Both the position numbers and the translations under genes were made by a program. A stretch of DNA of 44,196 bases from Comamonadaceae bacterium (GTDB lineage: Bacteria > Pseudomonadota > Gammaproteobacteria > Burkholderiales > Burkholderiaceae_C): the NCBI GenBank assembly GCA_947372425.1, contig CANBTQ010000002.1, positions 1 through 44,196 on the forward strand, given 5' to 3'. Below, piece by piece: positions 1 through 9,364 of this stretch. Below the pieces are notes generated by a model. It worked only from the letters and a program-made list of their open reading frames with translations. It searched no databases and was not told the origin of the DNA. Each line of letters begins with the position of its first letter. Positions within the stretch are counted from its first letter, which is position 1.

Positions 1-177
1 CACGGCCTGATGGCCGTGCTGCCGATCGAACTGCCCTGCCAGATGGAGGCCTTTGGCATCATCACCCGGCGCGACCGGCTGCTGTCACCGGCGGCTGAGG
101 TGATGCTGCGGGCGATACGGGCGACGGCGCAAGAGGTGTATGGGCTGGCACCTGTGGAGGCGCCACAGGTCCTCTGA
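1..177 (+). CDS. LysR-type transcriptional regulator, C-terminal fragment (5' end outside window)
   Basis: Open frame from base 1 to TGA at 175-177 (HGLMAVLPIELPCQMEAFGIITRRDRLLSPAAEVMLRAIRATAQEV...), typical of an LTTR effector-domain C-terminus; next to a catabolic cluster. Confidence 0.6.
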   Translation, partial: HGLMAVLPIELPCQMEAFGIITRRDRLLSPAAEVMLRAIRATAQEVYGLAPVEAPQVL

Positions 178-195
178 ACTTTCCGATCTGAAAAC

Positions 196-984
196 CTAGT
201 TCCAGCCCGCGTCCACCTTGAACTCCTGCGCCGTGCACATGGCGCCGTCGTCCGACGCCAAAAACAGTGCCATGCGCGCCACGTCCGAGGGCTGCAACTT
301 GTCGGGCAGGCACTGGTTGCGCTGGATGTCTTTTTCGCCTTCTTCGTTGAGCCACATCTTGATCTGGCGCTCGGTCATGACCCAGCCCGGCGAGATGGTG
401 TTGACGCGGATGCGGTCCTGTCCCAGGCTGCCGGCCAGGCCGCGCGTCAGGCCATTGACGGCCGACTTGGCGATGGCGTAGCAGGGGTAGGTGCTGCCCT
501 TGGTCTGCCAGCCGGTGGAACCGAAATTGATGATGGAGCCGCCGCCCAGGCGCTTCATGCCCGGGACTATGGCCTGGATGGCGAAGAAGGCCGGGCGCTG
601 GTTCACCGCCATGCGCTCTTCCCAGTATTCGGGCGTCACCGATTCCAGTGTGTGGCGGTCGTCGCGCGCCACGTTGTTGATGAGGGTGGAGAAGTCGCCC
701 AGCGCAGTAGTAGCGTCGGCCACGGCTTTTTGCAAGGCCGGCACATCGCGCACATCGCACTGGCAGAACCAGGGCTTGACGTGGCCGGCGGCGGCAATCT
801 TGTCCACCAGGGCCAGGCTCTCGGTTTCGGCGAAGTCGACAAAGGCGACCTGCGCGCCTTGCTGGGCAAAGGCCTCGACCATGGCCGCGCCAATGCCGGT
901 GCCGCCGCCGGTGATGAATACGCGCTGGCCTTGCAGGCTGGGATAGTGGGCGAGTTTGGTGGAGATGGGGGGTAGGGATGCCAT
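196..984 (-). CDS. SDR family oxidoreductase, likely D-xylose/L-arabinose 1-dehydrogenase
   Basis: TGGGTGIG nucleotide-binding motif, YxxxK (YAIAKSA), C-terminal MTERQIKMW..RNQCLP..MCTAQEFKVDAGWN as remembered for Caulobacter XylB-type enzymes. Start chosen at ATG 984 rather than the ORF-track start at 1305. Confidence 0.8.
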   Translation of the reverse strand: MASLPPISTKLAHYPSLQGQRVFITGGGTGIGAAMVEAFAQQGAQVAFVDFAETESLALVDKIAAAGHVKPWFCQCDVRDVPALQKAVADATTALGDFSTLINNVARDDRHTLESVTPEYWEERMAVNQRPAFFAIQAIVPGMKRLGGGSIINFGSTGWQTKGSTYPCYAIAKSAVNGLTRGLAGSLGQDRIRVNTISPGWVMTERQIKMWLNEEGEKDIQRNQCLPDKLQPSDVARMALFLASDDGAMCTAQEFKVDAGWN

Positions 985-1125
985 GCGAATTCCTGATCTA
1001 TTGCAATTTGTATATGTCAAACACTGATAACTTGATTTTCCTTTATCAATGTGCCTTGCTAGGATGCCTTTTGTCAAGAGCCACGGGCTCTGCGCTCCGC
1101 AAAAAACACACACGAGGACGACTCC

Positions 1126-2850
1126 ATGGAATCCAAAAAATACCCCTTCCGCCGCAGCCAGGCCTGGTTTGGCCGCAACGACAAAGACGGCTTTGTGCAC
1201 CGCAGCTGGATCAAGAACCAGGGCTATCCGCACGATGAACTCGATGGCCGCCCCGTCATCGGCATTTGCAACACCTGGAGCGAGCTGACCCCTTGCAACG
1301 GCCACTTCCGCGAGCTGGCCGAATTCGTCAAGCGCGGCGTGTACGAGGCCGGCGGCTTCCCGCTGGAATTCCCTGTGATGTCGCTGGGCGAAACCCAGCT
1401 ACGCCCCACCGCCATGCTGTTTCGCAACCTGGCCAGCATGGATGTGGAAGAAAGCATACGCGGCAACCCGATTGACGGTGTGGTGCTGCTCATGGGCTGC
1501 GACAAGACCACCCCCTCGCTCTTGATGGGCGCGGCCAGCTGCGACCTGCCGACCATCGGCATTTCCGGCGGCCCCATGCTCAACGGCAAGTTCCGTGGCA
1601 AGGACATCGGCTCCGGCACCGGCGTCTGGCAGATGTCGGAAATGGTGCGTGCCGGCGAGATGACGCAGGCCGATTTCACCGCCGCCGAATCCGATATGCA
1701 CCGCTCCAAGGGCAGCTGCATGACCATGGGCACGGCCAGCACCATGGCCAGCATGGTCGAAGCCCTGGGCATGTCCCTGCCCGAAAACGCCGCCATCCCG
1801 GCCGCCGACACAAGGCGCAACCGCCTGGCGCAAATGAGTGGACGCCGCATCGTCGAGATGGTGGAGCAGGACCTCAAGATGTCAAAGATCGTGACGCGCC
1901 AGTCCTTCGAGAACGCCATCCGCACCAACGCGGCCATTGGTGGCTCTACCAATGCGGTGATCCACCTCATCGCCATTGCCGGACGCATGGGCATCCAGCT
2001 GAACCTGGAAGACTGGGACAAGCTGGGCGCGCAAGTGCCCTGCCTGTTGAACCTGCAGCCTTCGGGCAAATACCTGATGGAAGATTTTTACTACGCCGGT
2101 GGCCTGCCCGCCGTACAGCGCGAAATCCAGAAGCTGCTGCACCTGGATGCGCTGACGGTCAATGGCAAGACCCTGGGCGACAACATTGCGCAAGCACCTT
2201 GCTACAACCGCGAAGTGATCAAGACGCCGGAAGAGCCCTTTATGAAGGACGCCGGCATTGCCGTGCTGCGCGGCAACCTGGCACCCAATGGCGCGGTCAT
2301 CAAGCCCTCGGCCGCCTCGGCCCATTTGCTGCAGCACCGCGGCCGCGCCGTGGTGTTTGAAAACATTGAAGACCTGCATGCGCGCATCGACAGCGACGAC
2401 CTGGACGTGGATGAAAACTGCGTCATGGTGCTGAAGAACTGCGGCCCGCGCGGCTACCCCGGCATGGCCGAGGTCGGCAATATGCCGCTGCCACCCAAGG
2501 TGCTGAAAAAAGGCATTACCGACATGGTGCGCATCAGCGACGGCCGCATGAGCGGCACGGCCTATGGCACGGTGGTACTGCACACCTCGCCTGAAGCGGC
2601 CGCTGGTGGCACGCTGGCCCTGGTGCAGAACGGCGACATGATTGAACTGGATGTGGCCGGACGCCGCCTGCACCTGGAGGTGAGCGACGAGGTGCTGGCC
2701 GAGCGCCGCAAGCTTTGGGTGGCGCCCGAAGCGCCCAAGCGCGGCTACCAGAAACTGTATGTGGAAACCGTGCAGCAGGCACACCTGGGTGCCGACCTGG
2801 ACTTTTTGGTCGGCGGCAGCGGCGCCGGCATTCCGCGCGACTCGCATTGA
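1126..2850 (+). CDS. IlvD/Edd family dehydratase, likely L-arabonate (pentonate) dehydratase
   Basis: 574 aa; GICNTWSELTPCN, MGCDKTTPSLLMGA, GSCMTMGTASTM, PRGYPGMAEVG motifs of the sugar-acid branch of IlvD/Edd; next to an AraD-type dehydratase and semialdehyde dehydrogenase. Confidence 0.88.
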   Translation: MESKKYPFRRSQAWFGRNDKDGFVHRSWIKNQGYPHDELDGRPVIGICNTWSELTPCNGHFRELAEFVKRGVYEAGGFPLEFPVMSLGETQLRPTAMLFRNLASMDVEESIRGNPIDGVVLLMGCDKTTPSLLMGAASCDLPTIGISGGPMLNGKFRGKDIGSGTGVWQMSEMVRAGEMTQADFTAAESDMHRSKGSCMTMGTASTMASMVEALGMSLPENAAIPAADTRRNRLAQMSGRRIVEMVEQDLKMSKIVTRQSFENAIRTNAAIGGSTNAVIHLIAIAGRMGIQLNLEDWDKLGAQVPCLLNLQPSGKYLMEDFYYAGGLPAVQREIQKLLHLDALTVNGKTLGDNIAQAPCYNREVIKTPEEPFMKDAGIAVLRGNLAPNGAVIKPSAASAHLLQHRGRAVVFENIEDLHARIDSDDLDVDENCVMVLKNCGPRGYPGMAEVGNMPLPPKVLKKGITDMVRISDGRMSGTAYGTVVLHTSPEAAAGGTLALVQNGDMIELDVAGRRLHLEVSDEVLAERRKLWVAPEAPKRGYQKLYVETVQQAHLGADLDFLVGGSGAGIPRDSH

Positions 2851-2867
2851 TTTTTACAAAGCACTGA

Positions 2868-4307
2868 ATGACACAAGAACACAACAATTTGATCAACGGT
2901 GAATGGGTGGCGGGCACGGGCTATACGCCCAACGTCAACCCATCCAACACCGCGGATGTGCAGGGCCATTACACGCAAGCCAGCGCGGCGCAATTGGACG
3001 ATGCCGTACAGGCCGCGCGTGCAGCGTTTGCCGCTTGGTCGGTCTCGGGCATCCAGGCGCGCGCTGATGCGCTGGACAAGATAGGCACCGAAATCCTGGC
3101 GCGACGCGAAGAGCTGGGCACGCTGCTAGCGCGCGAAGAGGGCAAAACCAAACCCGAGGGCGTTGGCGAAGCGGCGCGGGCCGGCAATATCTTCAAGTTC
3201 TTCGCCGGCGAATGCCTGCGCCTGGCCGGTGAAACCCTGCCCTCGGTGCGGCCCGGCATTGGTGTGGAAGTCACGCGCGAGCCGCTGGGCGTGATCGGCA
3301 TCATCACGCCCTGGAATTTTCCCATTGCCATCCCCGCCTGGAAGATTGCACCGGCCCTGGCCTATGGCAATTGCGTGGTCTTCAAGCCGGCCGATCTGGT
3401 GCCGGGCTGCGCCTGGGCGCTAGCCGAGATCATCAGCCGCAGCGGCATCCCCGCCGGTGTGTTCAACCTGGTGATGGGCCGTGGCAGCGTCATTGGTGAC
3501 CCCCTGGTCACCCACCCCGGGGTGGACGCCATCAGCTTCACCGGATCGCAAGCCGTGGGTAACCGCATTGCGCTGCAATGTGCCAACAGCCTGAAGAAGT
3601 TCCAGCTGGAAATGGGCGGCAAAAACCCGCAGGTAATTCTGGACGACGCCAACCTGGCGCAGGCCGTGGAACTCAGCGTGCAAAGCGCCTTTTTCTCCAC
3701 CGGCCAACGCTGCACGGCATCCAGCCGCCTGATCGTGACGGACGGCATTTATCCGCAGTTTGTTGAAGGCATGCAGGCGCGCATGGCCACGCTGAAGATT
3801 GGCGACGCGCTGGAGGCCGGCATCGACATCGGCCCGGTGGCCTCACTTGCGCAGCTGGAGCAGGACCTGGGTTATGTGGGCATCGCACAGGGCGAGGGCG
3901 CCACGCTGGTGTGCGGCGGCGAGCGTCTGCTGCGTGGCACCGAAGGCTTCTATATGCAGCCGGCGCTGATCACCGACACCACCGCTGCCATGCGCATCAA
4001 CCGCGAAGAAGTGTTCGGCCCGGTGGCCAGCATCATCCGCGTGAAGGACTACGACGCCGCACTGGCCGAGGCCAACAACACGCCCTTTGGCTTGTCGGCC
4101 GGCATTGCCACCAGCAGCCTGAAATACGCCACGCATTTCAAGCGCCATTCACAGGCCGGCATGGTGATGGTGAATCTGCCCACTGCCGGTGTGGACTACC
4201 ACGTGCCCTTTGGCGGGCGCAAGGGCTCCAGCTACGGCCCGCGCGAGCAGGGACGCTATGCGCAGGAGTTCTTCACCGTGGTGAAGACGGCCTACACGGG
4301 AATGTGA
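2868..4307 (+). CDS. Aldehyde dehydrogenase, likely alpha-ketoglutarate semialdehyde (2,5-dioxovalerate) dehydrogenase
   Basis: 479 aa; ITPWNFPIAIPAWKIAPAL, FTGSQAVG, LEMGGKNPQVI, GQRCTASSR motifs of the NAD(P) ALDH superfamily; pathway context. Confidence 0.88.
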   Translation: MTQEHNNLINGEWVAGTGYTPNVNPSNTADVQGHYTQASAAQLDDAVQAARAAFAAWSVSGIQARADALDKIGTEILARREELGTLLAREEGKTKPEGVGEAARAGNIFKFFAGECLRLAGETLPSVRPGIGVEVTREPLGVIGIITPWNFPIAIPAWKIAPALAYGNCVVFKPADLVPGCAWALAEIISRSGIPAGVFNLVMGRGSVIGDPLVTHPGVDAISFTGSQAVGNRIALQCANSLKKFQLEMGGKNPQVILDDANLAQAVELSVQSAFFSTGQRCTASSRLIVTDGIYPQFVEGMQARMATLKIGDALEAGIDIGPVASLAQLEQDLGYVGIAQGEGATLVCGGERLLRGTEGFYMQPALITDTTAAMRINREEVFGPVASIIRVKDYDAALAEANNTPFGLSAGIATSSLKYATHFKRHSQAGMVMVNLPTAGVDYHVPFGGRKGSSYGPREQGRYAQEFFTVVKTAYTGM

Positions 4308-4315
4308 GAAGCAAC

Positions 4316-5245
4316 ATGAACGCAAGACTGTCACCGCGCTACCAGGGCGTATTCCCGGTGGTGCCCACCACCTTTACCGAAACCGGCGCGCTGGATCTGG
4401 AGAGCCAGAAGCGCTGCGTCGATTTCATGATTGACGCGGGCTCCAACGGCCTGTGCATCCTGGCCAACTTCTCCGAGCAGTTTGTGCTGTCGGACGCAGA
4501 ACGCGAACTGCTGACGCGAACCATGCTGGAGCATGTGGCGGGCCGCGTGCCGGTGATCGTCACCACCACGCATTTCAGCTCCCTGGTCTGTGCCCAGCGC
4601 AGCAAGCAGGCGCAGGACCTGGGTGCGTCCATGGTGATGGTGATGCCGCCCTACCACGGTGCCACCTTCCGCGTGCCGGAGCCGCAGATCCACAGCTTCT
4701 ACCAGGCCGTGTCCGACGCCATCTCCATCCCCATCATGATCCAGGACGCGCCGGCCAGCGGCACCGTGCTTTCCGCCGCATTCCTGGCGCGCATGGCGCA
4801 GGAGATTGAGCAGGTGTCGTATTTCAAGATCGAAACGGCCGGTGCCGCGTCCAAGCTGCGCGAGCTGATTCGCCTGGGTGGCGCGGCCATTGAAGGCCCC
4901 TGGGACGGCGAGGAAGCCATCACGCTGATGCCGGATCTGGATGCTGGTGCCACCGGCGCCATGACCGGCGGCGGCTTCCCCGACGGCATCCGCAAAATCG
5001 TCGATGCGTACGCTGCAGGCCGCCGCGAAGACGCCGCACAGGCCTATCAGGAATGGCTGCCACTGATCAACTACGAGAACCGCCAGTGCGGTCTGCTGGC
5101 TGCCAAAGCGCTGATGAAAGAGGGCGGTGTGATTGCCTGCGAGGCACCGCGCCATCCGTTGCCATCCATGCATCCGGACACGCGTGCCGGACTGATCGAG
5201 ACCGCCAAGCGGCTGGATCCGCTGGTGTTGCGCTGGGGTCAGTAA
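4316..5245 (+). CDS. DHDPS/NAL family protein, likely L-2-keto-3-deoxyarabonate dehydratase
   Basis: 309 aa; GVFPVVPTTF, GSNGLCILANFSEQF, MVMPPYHGA, YFKIETAGA; closely resembles my recollection of the Azospirillum L-KDA dehydratase. Confidence 0.82.
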   Translation: MNARLSPRYQGVFPVVPTTFTETGALDLESQKRCVDFMIDAGSNGLCILANFSEQFVLSDAERELLTRTMLEHVAGRVPVIVTTTHFSSLVCAQRSKQAQDLGASMVMVMPPYHGATFRVPEPQIHSFYQAVSDAISIPIMIQDAPASGTVLSAAFLARMAQEIEQVSYFKIETAGAASKLRELIRLGGAAIEGPWDGEEAITLMPDLDAGATGAMTGGGFPDGIRKIVDAYAAGRREDAAQAYQEWLPLINYENRQCGLLAAKALMKEGGVIACEAPRHPLPSMHPDTRAGLIETAKRLDPLVLRWGQ

Positions 5246-5273
5246 ACAGCGGATTCGCCGGACCCGCTGCCCG

Positions 5274-5313
5274 CGGCTCCGTCTGGCCCATCGGCCGGAC
5301 GGAGCCGTTTTTT
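5274..5313 (+). terminator. Rho-independent terminator after the pentose operon
   Basis: CGGCTCCGTC...GACGGAGCCG 10-bp stem with inner GGCC/GGCC, followed by TTTTTT; between convergent genes. Confidence 0.85.
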
Positions 5314-6472
5314 ATACCGCCGTCCACGCCCCATCACGGGCATTGGAACGGATCACGGCGTCAACAAACTGCAAACCCAACAGGCCATCGGTAGCGCTGG
5401 GAAAATGCAGTGCCAGCGGCTCCGGCACTTTGCCGGCACGGCGCGCCGCAATGGCCTGCGCCGCATCCGAATAAAGATTGGCAAAGCCCTCATGAAAGCC
5501 CTCCGGATGGCCGGCAACGATGCGTGAAGCATGGGCCGACAGGGGCAGGGTACCGGGGCCGTTGGGCGTGCGCGTCTGCGCCGGCGCACCATGGGGTTTG
5601 AAGCTCAGCAGTTGTGGAATTTCCTGCTGCCATTCCAGCGTGCCCAGGGAACCACTCACGCGGATGCGCAGCGCGTTTTCCACGCCCGTAGCTGCCTGCG
5701 TCACCCAGAAGCTGCCGCGCGCGCCGTTGGACATGCGCAGCATGGCGCCAGCATAGTCATGCGTCACGCGGGTGGGTACCACGGTGCCAACCTCGGCCGC
5801 CACCTGGGCCACTTCCAGCCCGGTAACAAAGCGCAGCAGGTTGTGGGCATGGGTGCCAATATCACCCATCACCAACGACGGACCACCGCGTGCCGCATCG
5901 TCCTTCCAGGGCGAGCGCGAGACACCGGGCTGCGAACGGCCGCCCTGCACGTACTCCACCTGCACCAGGCGGATCTCACCCAGCTCGCCGGCTTCCACCA
6001 TGGCGCGGGCCTGGCGCACCATGGGATAGCCGGTGTAGTTATGCGTCAGACAAAACACCAGGCCACTGTCTTTCACCTTCTGCAACAGAGCCTGCGCCTC
6101 GTCCAGGGTGTTGGTCATGGGCTTGTCACAGATGACGTCCAGGCCGGCGCTCAGGGCCGCCATGGACAGCGGGAAGTGGCTGTCATTGGGCGTCATGATG
6201 GCAATCACGTCGGCACCATCGGCACGTGCTGCCTCGGCCGCAATCAACGTCTTGCCATCGGGATAGCAGCGCTCGGGCGCCAGTCCAAGCTCGCGTCCGG
6301 CCTGCACCGAGCGTTCGGCATGGGAGGACAGGCAGGCGGCGACCAAGTCGTAGCGGTCATCCAGGCGCGCCGCCTGGCGATGCATGGCGCCGATAAAGGA
6401 GCCGGGGCCGCCGCCGATCACGGCCAGACGCAAGCGCCGGCCCAACAAAGAAATCACGGGATTCAATGACAT
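5312..6472 (-). CDS. Gfo/Idh/MocA family oxidoreductase
   Basis: Rossmann motif LAVIGGGPGSFIGAMH, MTPNDSHF, CDKPM motif (EKP-like). Confidence 0.85.
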   Translation of the reverse strand: MSLNPVISLLGRRLRLAVIGGGPGSFIGAMHRQAARLDDRYDLVAACLSSHAERSVQAGRELGLAPERCYPDGKTLIAAEAARADGADVIAIMTPNDSHFPLSMAALSAGLDVICDKPMTNTLDEAQALLQKVKDSGLVFCLTHNYTGYPMVRQARAMVEAGELGEIRLVQVEYVQGGRSQPGVSRSPWKDDAARGGPSLVMGDIGTHAHNLLRFVTGLEVAQVAAEVGTVVPTRVTHDYAGAMLRMSNGARGSFWVTQAATGVENALRIRVSGSLGTLEWQQEIPQLLSFKPHGAPAQTRTPNGPGTLPLSAHASRIVAGHPEGFHEGFANLYSDAAQAIAARRAGKVPEPLALHFPSATDGLLGLQFVDAVIRSNARDGAWTAV

Positions 6473-6532
6473 GCTGTCGCCTCTCTATAAATATTCGCTC
6501 CGACGGTTGCCCACTGCGTGGAACGGCCGGAC

Positions 6533-6567
6533 GAAAAAAACAGGCAGGCGAAAAAAAAGCCGCCTGT
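6533..6567 (-). terminator. Rho-independent terminator downstream of infA
   Basis: Minus strand ACAGGCGGC-TTTTTTTTC-GCCTGCCTGT stem (one bulge) followed by a T run. Confidence 0.7.
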
Positions 6568-6593
6568 GTGAAGAGCGGCTAGTTTGGCAGGTT

Positions 6594-6848
6594 TTACTGC
6601 GGGCGGCGCGGCGTCATGGGCCCGCGTCCTTCGATGTGGCGGAAGTTGATACGGCCCTTGCTCAGGTCATAAGGCGAGAGCTCCAGGGACACACGGTCGC
6701 CCGCCAAAATGCGGATGTGGTTCTTGCGCATCTTGCCGGCGGAGTAGGCGATCAATTGGTGACCGTTGTCCAGGGTCACGCGAAAGCGCGTGTCTGGCAG
6801 CACTTCGTTGACAACGCCCATCATTTCAATCAGTTCTTCTTTAGCCAT
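6594..6848 (-). CDS. infA: Translation initiation factor IF-1
   Basis: 84 aa; [71 protein letters not shown]. Confidence 0.96.
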   Translation of the reverse strand: MAKEELIEMMGVVNEVLPDTRFRVTLDNGHQLIAYSAGKMRKNHIRILAGDRVSLELSPYDLSKGRINFRHIEGRGPMTPRRPQ

Positions 6849-6881
6849 GGTTAGATCCTTAAGCTCTCTATTATCGTACGT

Positions 6882-7157
6882 TTAGTGGGCGCGTGTCTTC
6901 TCATGTACCCAATCGATGCCCTGGGCCAACGCATAGTGGGCTGCGGCATCGTGTGTGAGGAAGTCATCGCTAAAGCGCATGACGCGGTCGGTGGAGGCGC
7001 TACCGCGTCCGCTGGCAATCGAAACCTGGGCTTCAAAGCGCCCGCTGGTGAGCGGTCGGGGGCAGGCCGCAATGCGGTATTTGCCCATGGTCACGGGGGA
7101 CAGTAGCGAGAAATTATTATTTTGAATCATTAAAAACACATTGAAATACAGTCGCAC
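6882..7157 (-). CDS. Conserved hypothetical small protein (start may be internal, MIQNN or MGKYR)
   Basis: 91-aa ORF; GKYRIAACPRPLTSGRFEAQVSIASGRGSASTDRVMRF core resembles small proteins I recall from betaproteobacteria. Confidence 0.55.
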   Translation of the reverse strand: MRLYFNVFLMIQNNNFSLLSPVTMGKYRIAACPRPLTSGRFEAQVSIASGRGSASTDRVMRFSDDFLTHDAAAHYALAQGIDWVHEKTRAH

Positions 7158-7393
7158 GGGTCGCTGGCAGGGACTTCGTGCAGGAAAAAAGGGGAGAAAT
7201 AACCGCTGGGCCGTGAGAGTGCTGTGCGGTGCGCTTTGAAATTGCTGAACGGACGACCTCTCTGCCAGGGGCCGGTGCAGCGTTGCGTGTGATGAATTGC
7301 CTGGGAGGCAAACCGCGGATGTGCACAGTCAGTTCGCATGAAGCGACCCCCTAATGTAACACGGTTACCAAAATCGGTGGAAAATACTGCGAT

Positions 7394-8104
7394 ATGAAGA
7401 AACTCTGCATCCTCGAAAACGACGATCTGTCACCCGAAATTGCGCCGCTCTACAAACGCTACGGCGCCATGTTTGAGCGCCTGTTCCGCGACGCCGGCGC
7501 CACCGACTGGCAGTTTGATGTGTTCCATACACCGGCGTTGGAATACCCGCAGTCGTTTGACCCATATGACGCCGTACTGCTCACCGGCAGCAAAGCCGAT
7601 TCATTTTCAGATGAAGCCTGGGTGGTGGAACTGCGCTGCCGCGTCAGCCTGCTGCTGGAACAGAAAAAGAAGCTGTTGGGCATCTGCTTTGGTCACCAGC
7701 TGATTGCCATCTGCCTGGGCGCCAAAGTTGGCCGCGCGCCCCAGGGCTGGGGCGTGGGCCGCATGTCTTACGACTGGCACGCCGCCGAACTGCCGCTGGC
7801 ACCCGAAGACCACAAGATGTCCTTGCTGGTCAGCCACCGCGACCAGGTGCTGGAATTACCGGAAAACGCCGTGCTGCTGGCCAGCAACGCACATTGCCCG
7901 GTGGCTGGTTATGCCGTGGGTGAAGAGGTGTTCTGTGTGCAGGGCCACCCGGAGTTTGTGGAAGAGTACAGCGCTTTTTTAATGGGAAAGCGCCGCGAAA
8001 TTCTGGGCGAAGACTTGTATGGCGCGGGTGTCAAAAGCCTGGAACACGGCCACGACGGGCTGGACGTGGCACGCATGATGAAGGCCTTCGTCGAAGCGCC
8101 CTGA
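7394..8104 (+). CDS. Class I glutamine amidotransferase / GMP synthase-like protein
   Basis: LLGICFGHQLIAICLGAKV nucleophile elbow, QGHPEF motif. Confidence 0.87.
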   Translation: MKKLCILENDDLSPEIAPLYKRYGAMFERLFRDAGATDWQFDVFHTPALEYPQSFDPYDAVLLTGSKADSFSDEAWVVELRCRVSLLLEQKKKLLGICFGHQLIAICLGAKVGRAPQGWGVGRMSYDWHAAELPLAPEDHKMSLLVSHRDQVLELPENAVLLASNAHCPVAGYAVGEEVFCVQGHPEFVEEYSAFLMGKRREILGEDLYGAGVKSLEHGHDGLDVARMMKAFVEAP

Positions 8105-8105
8105 A

Positions 8106-8594
8106 TCAGACCGGGCTGCGCATCACCTGCGCTAGCTCGTCTGCATCAATCGAGCGCGCGGCGCCAAAACCGGCCACCTGGCGCGCGCCAGTCACCTCGA
8201 TTGCGACAAATCGAAAGTCCCCCAGCTGGGTCATGTATTCCACATCCGGAAAGCGCTCCAGATAGGCCGTGCGGGCACCGACCCAAGCGGGACTCTCCAC
8301 CCGCAGCACCGAGGCCAGACCATCCAGCGTGACGCGCGGCAGCGCGTGTACCGGCTCGCCCGCCACCTCGGACTGCATCACCATCAGCGACACCCGTGGC
8401 GTGCGTTCCAGATTGCGTGCATGGGCAGCCAGGCCACTGACATGAATGACCAATGCACCGCTGCTGCCATCGATGGCAAACGGCACCATGGATACGAAGA
8501 CCTGTCCGGCTTCGTCCAGCGTTCCGAGCGCCGCTACCCGCTGCGTGTCTAGCAACTGGCGCAGTGCGATTGTCAGACGGGGTTCGTGGGTCAT
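8106..8594 (-). CDS. Pyridoxamine 5'-phosphate oxidase / HugZ-like family protein
   Basis: RQLLDTQRVAALGTLDEAGQVFVSMVPF, HVSGLAAHARNLERTPRVSLMV. Confidence 0.8.
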   Translation of the reverse strand: MTHEPRLTIALRQLLDTQRVAALGTLDEAGQVFVSMVPFAIDGSSGALVIHVSGLAAHARNLERTPRVSLMVMQSEVAGEPVHALPRVTLDGLASVLRVESPAWVGARTAYLERFPDVEYMTQLGDFRFVAIEVTGARQVAGFGAARSIDADELAQVMRSPV

Positions 8595-8884
8595 CGGAGT
8601 AGTCCTAAACGGTGAATGGCAACGTTGTAGCCCGTGTACTCTGTGCTACAGGCTGAAAAAACAAACCCCCGGAGCAGATGCTGCGCCGGGGGCTGGATTT
8701 TGCAATATCCGGCCTTGTGGGCCGGGGCTGCGCAAGCAGGGTTTGTGACCGGTCTTGCTTTGTGCTGTGGATTACAGATGCATCCAGTGTACGGTTGGGC
8801 GTCTGGCAGCAGATTGCGTTATTGCGCACTGATTGCATAAATTTGGCATAATCTGCCAAGTTTTTCTATTTTTAAAACATCCCT

Positions 8885-9349
8885 ATGGCTCTGGATCGGT
8901 ATGACCGGCAAATTCTGGAAATTTTGCAGACGGATGGCCGCATCGGCAACCAGGATCTGGCGGACCGTATCGGCCTGTCACCTTCGCCCTGCTTGCGCCG
9001 GGTGCGGGCGCTGGAGGAATCCGGCCTGATCGTGGGCTACCGCGCCCTGCTGGACGCGCGTAAATTGGGCCTGACCCTGATGGCTCTGGTACACATTTCC
9101 ATGGACCTGCACACGCCCGAGCGCTTTGCCAACTTCGAGGGCTCGGTCAGTGTGCTGCCCGAGGTGCTGGAATGCCTGCTGATTACCGGCCAGGATGCGG
9201 ACTACCAGCTCAAAGTGGCGGTACGTGACATGGATCATTACCAGACCCTGCTGCTGGACAAGCTGACCCGCATCACCGGTGTAACCGGGGTGCACAGCAG
9301 TTTTGTATTGCGGCGTGTGGTTGACAAGACCGCACTGGCGCTGGGCTGA
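8885..9349 (+). CDS. Lrp/AsnC family transcriptional regulator
   Basis: DRYDRQILEILQTDGRIGNQDLADRIGLSPSPCLRRVRALEESGLI HTH plus RAM domain. Confidence 0.95.
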   Translation: MALDRYDRQILEILQTDGRIGNQDLADRIGLSPSPCLRRVRALEESGLIVGYRALLDARKLGLTLMALVHISMDLHTPERFANFEGSVSVLPEVLECLLITGQDADYQLKVAVRDMDHYQTLLLDKLTRITGVTGVHSSFVLRRVVDKTALALG

Positions 9350-9364
9350 CAGGCTTGTACAGCC

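Noticed and set aside
985-1305. Upstream extension of the SDR ORF to 1305
   Set aside because: Would overlap the start of the dehydratase gene and the divergent promoter; the conserved SDR N-terminus fits ATG at 984.
4195-4210. CACGTG core resembling parS in the aldehyde dehydrogenase gene
   Set aside because: Flanks do not match the parS consensus; a CACGTG hexamer alone is expected by chance.
3911-4315. N-terminal extension of the DHDPS-family ORF (3911 start)
   Set aside because: Overlaps the aldehyde dehydrogenase CDS out of frame; a normal 309-aa protein starts at 4316.
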